Source: Reticulascus tulasneorum (lineage: Eukaryota; Ascomycota; Sordariomycetes; Glomerellales; Reticulascaceae). Taken from it: 64,000 nt of DNA. A program made the translations under genes and the position numbers. Numbering within the stretch: position 1 is the first letter of the stretch; each line of letters opens with the position of its first letter. Positions 62,585 through 64,000 of the stretch are shown here, piece by piece. Under the pieces are notes generated by a model. The model did not search any database. It was not told the origin of the DNA and saw nothing but the letters and a program-made list of their open reading frames with translations. The DNA is taken from contig LSAX01000006.1 in assembly GCA_001557505.1 (NCBI GenBank), positions 1-64,000 of the forward strand, in the 5' to 3' direction.

Positions 62585-63999
62585 TCAGATGAGGTAATTA
62601 CTGTACAGTTGCAAATCGTCGTTGTCCATCCACGTTACAAGCTCCTGATATAGAGCGTCACCCTCGTTCATCTGATAATGAAGACTCTGTCCTGGAGCAT
62701 TTGCTTGCTCCGGCGGAGGGAGAACAGCAATGCCATGTGTGGGAAGCTTAAGCGACAAATCATCCGCTGCGGGCAGCTGTTGAGCGCTTCCTACCTGCTG
62801 GTCCAGGGTCTGACCTCGCAATCGCTGGACCAATGATCTTAGATCTTGAAGCACTTTGGCGCAGTCCCGCGCATAGTTGCTTCCTGTTTTCGATTCCTCC
62901 TCAAACACGTCGATCGCAAATATGACGTCCCCAGCATCTGTTGATGCCAGGTTTGAACAGACCAGCTCCTGCAACATGAGGATGATGGCTGCGTTGAAGA
63001 CGTAATGGAGGCCAGCCTGCAGCAGTTTCCGGGACTGATTCAAGCCCATGACCCACTTTGCGAGGTGTAGATTTCGGCGTGCCGCATCCGAACAGGCTCG
63101 GATGTGCGCGAGTTGCTCTGAATGCTCGATGTTCCATCGGCGAGTGATGTATTGTTCAGCAAACGCCTTCTTGACCGCAACAAAGAAGATCGGCCGAACG
63201 GCAAGCAACAGAAGCTGTGGCTTCCTTTAGCGTGGGGTCAATGAGGAAAGATGAGAGAGTAAGATTACCTGATTGTATGCCATGTGCAGAGCACAGCATG
63301 CGGGGTCTGTGCTCAAATGCTCAAACGGCATCTGCAAAGCAGGTGGAAGAGAGTTCAGCCACACTTCTAAGATCTGCATGGCTTTATCGACGTGTCGCAC
63401 AGCTCCGACCGGGTTATGCTCCCATGGGGCAACTCTGTAGGTGTTGCAGACAATATGACCGGAGATACGAGAAAGTTCAACATGTGCTCGTAGACCTGCT
63501 GCTGGAGGCAATGATCTGTGGCAAGTTAGATACGTAAGACCATCACACCACCAGGGAGTGGACAGGGTGCTTACGGGGCATCGCACGGTAGCGGAAGTCG
63601 AACTGCATCATCCAAGATCGTCGGTGGCCGCCCCATGAGACAGCTAAGCCACCTGTCGAGTATGTAGAGCGTCCAGAACACCCGTTTGCCTCTCTCGTCA
63701 ACCCAGCCTCTGTGGGCGCCGTGCATGATAGATATGTGCATGGCGACGCTCACGTACATGTATGCTGCATCCCGCCTATTCATCTCAATCAGATAAAATC
63801 CCATCAAAGCCAATACTGCCACATCACTGATGGTGTATCTGGTGATGTCAAGAGGGTTTCCCAGCAGCATCCTGGCCCTGGCGAAGTAGCCTTCTCCCAT
63901 ATGAGGGTCTGAATCGGAGTTCGAGACGCCACTTGCCGTTGCTTGGCAAGCCACCGCGAACGCAGTGTGGTAGAATGCCAAATGCCGGTACTTGTCCAA
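62585..63999 (-). CDS. Fungal-specific transcription factor, C-terminal part (runs off the window)
   Basis: Three exons in view, 63999 (open) to 63575, 63515-63269 and 63214-62585, keep frame across GTAAGC and GTAATC introns. The text is the middle-homology regulatory domain of Zn2Cys6 activators: ARARMLLGNPLDITRYTISD, VLALMGFYLIEMNRRDAAY, MYVSVAMHISIMHGAHRGW, KRVFWTLYILDRWLSCLMGR and PPTILDDAVRLPLPCD. The DNA-binding N-terminus lies beyond base 64000, so a zinc cluster is expected but not seen. The gene ends 153 bp from the monooxygenase stop, convergent with it. It could be a pathway-specific regulator of the siderophore genes, but most known siderophore control is through GATA and HapX factors, so this is only a possibility. 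Confidence 0.85.
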
Positions 64000-64000
64000 G

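Overview
This window is the left end of a chromosome from a filamentous ascomycete (Pezizomycotina, probably Sordariomycetes; I cannot name the species). It opens with eleven AACCCT telomere repeats read from the chromosome end. Genes carry short introns of 45-110 bp with GTAAGT/GTATGT donors and CTAAC/CTGAC branch sites. Several regions show the C-to-T / G-to-A decay, with TAA/TAG stops in otherwise readable frames, that repeat-induced point mutation (RIP) leaves in these fungi.

Layout. (1) 1-4.2 kb: telomere and a RIP-ruined telomere-linked RecQ-type helicase gene pointing towards the end. (2) 5-16.4 kb: sparse subtelomere with an ML (NPC2-like) lipid-binding protein, a CorA-like membrane protein gene with an in-frame stop, a secreted HExxH protein, 3.4 kb in which I recognise nothing, and relics of an FAD-linked oxidase and a thioredoxin. 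(3) 16.6-27 kb: a divergent pair, a multi-LysM secreted protein and a 1766-residue killer-toxin-like-subgroup GH18 chitinase. (4) 27-34 kb: an F-box-like protein, a HET-domain pseudogene with RIP damage in its 5' half, and a fungal transcription factor of the zinc-cluster-less type. (5) 34.55-35.30 kb: a 744-bp foldback MITE with a TA target duplication. (6) 35-41 kb: a short-chain dehydrogenase, an AA9 lytic polysaccharide monooxygenase and an M36 fungalysin. (7) 42-64 kb: a hydroxamate-siderophore locus with a 4962-residue ferrichrome-type NRPS, a divergent L-ornithine N5-monooxygenase (sidA type) and the 3' part of a transcription factor that runs off the window.

How the parts work together. 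The ornithine monooxygenase would supply N5-hydroxyornithine and the NRPS (A-T-C-A-T-C-T-C-A-T-C-T-C-T-C, no thioesterase) would assemble and cyclise the siderophore peptide. The 3.2-kb shared promoter contains three perfect ATCWGATAA motifs, the known site of SreA/SRE/Sfu1-type iron-responsive GATA repressors; two of them sit head to head 1 bp apart. The chitinase and LysM genes form the coupled pair known from other fungi. The AA9, fungalysin, HExxH and ML proteins add to a strongly secretory, host- or substrate-facing subtelomere.

Exon boundaries below were read by hand. All joined exon sets given as complete keep frame arithmetically, but no transcript or database comparison was possible.
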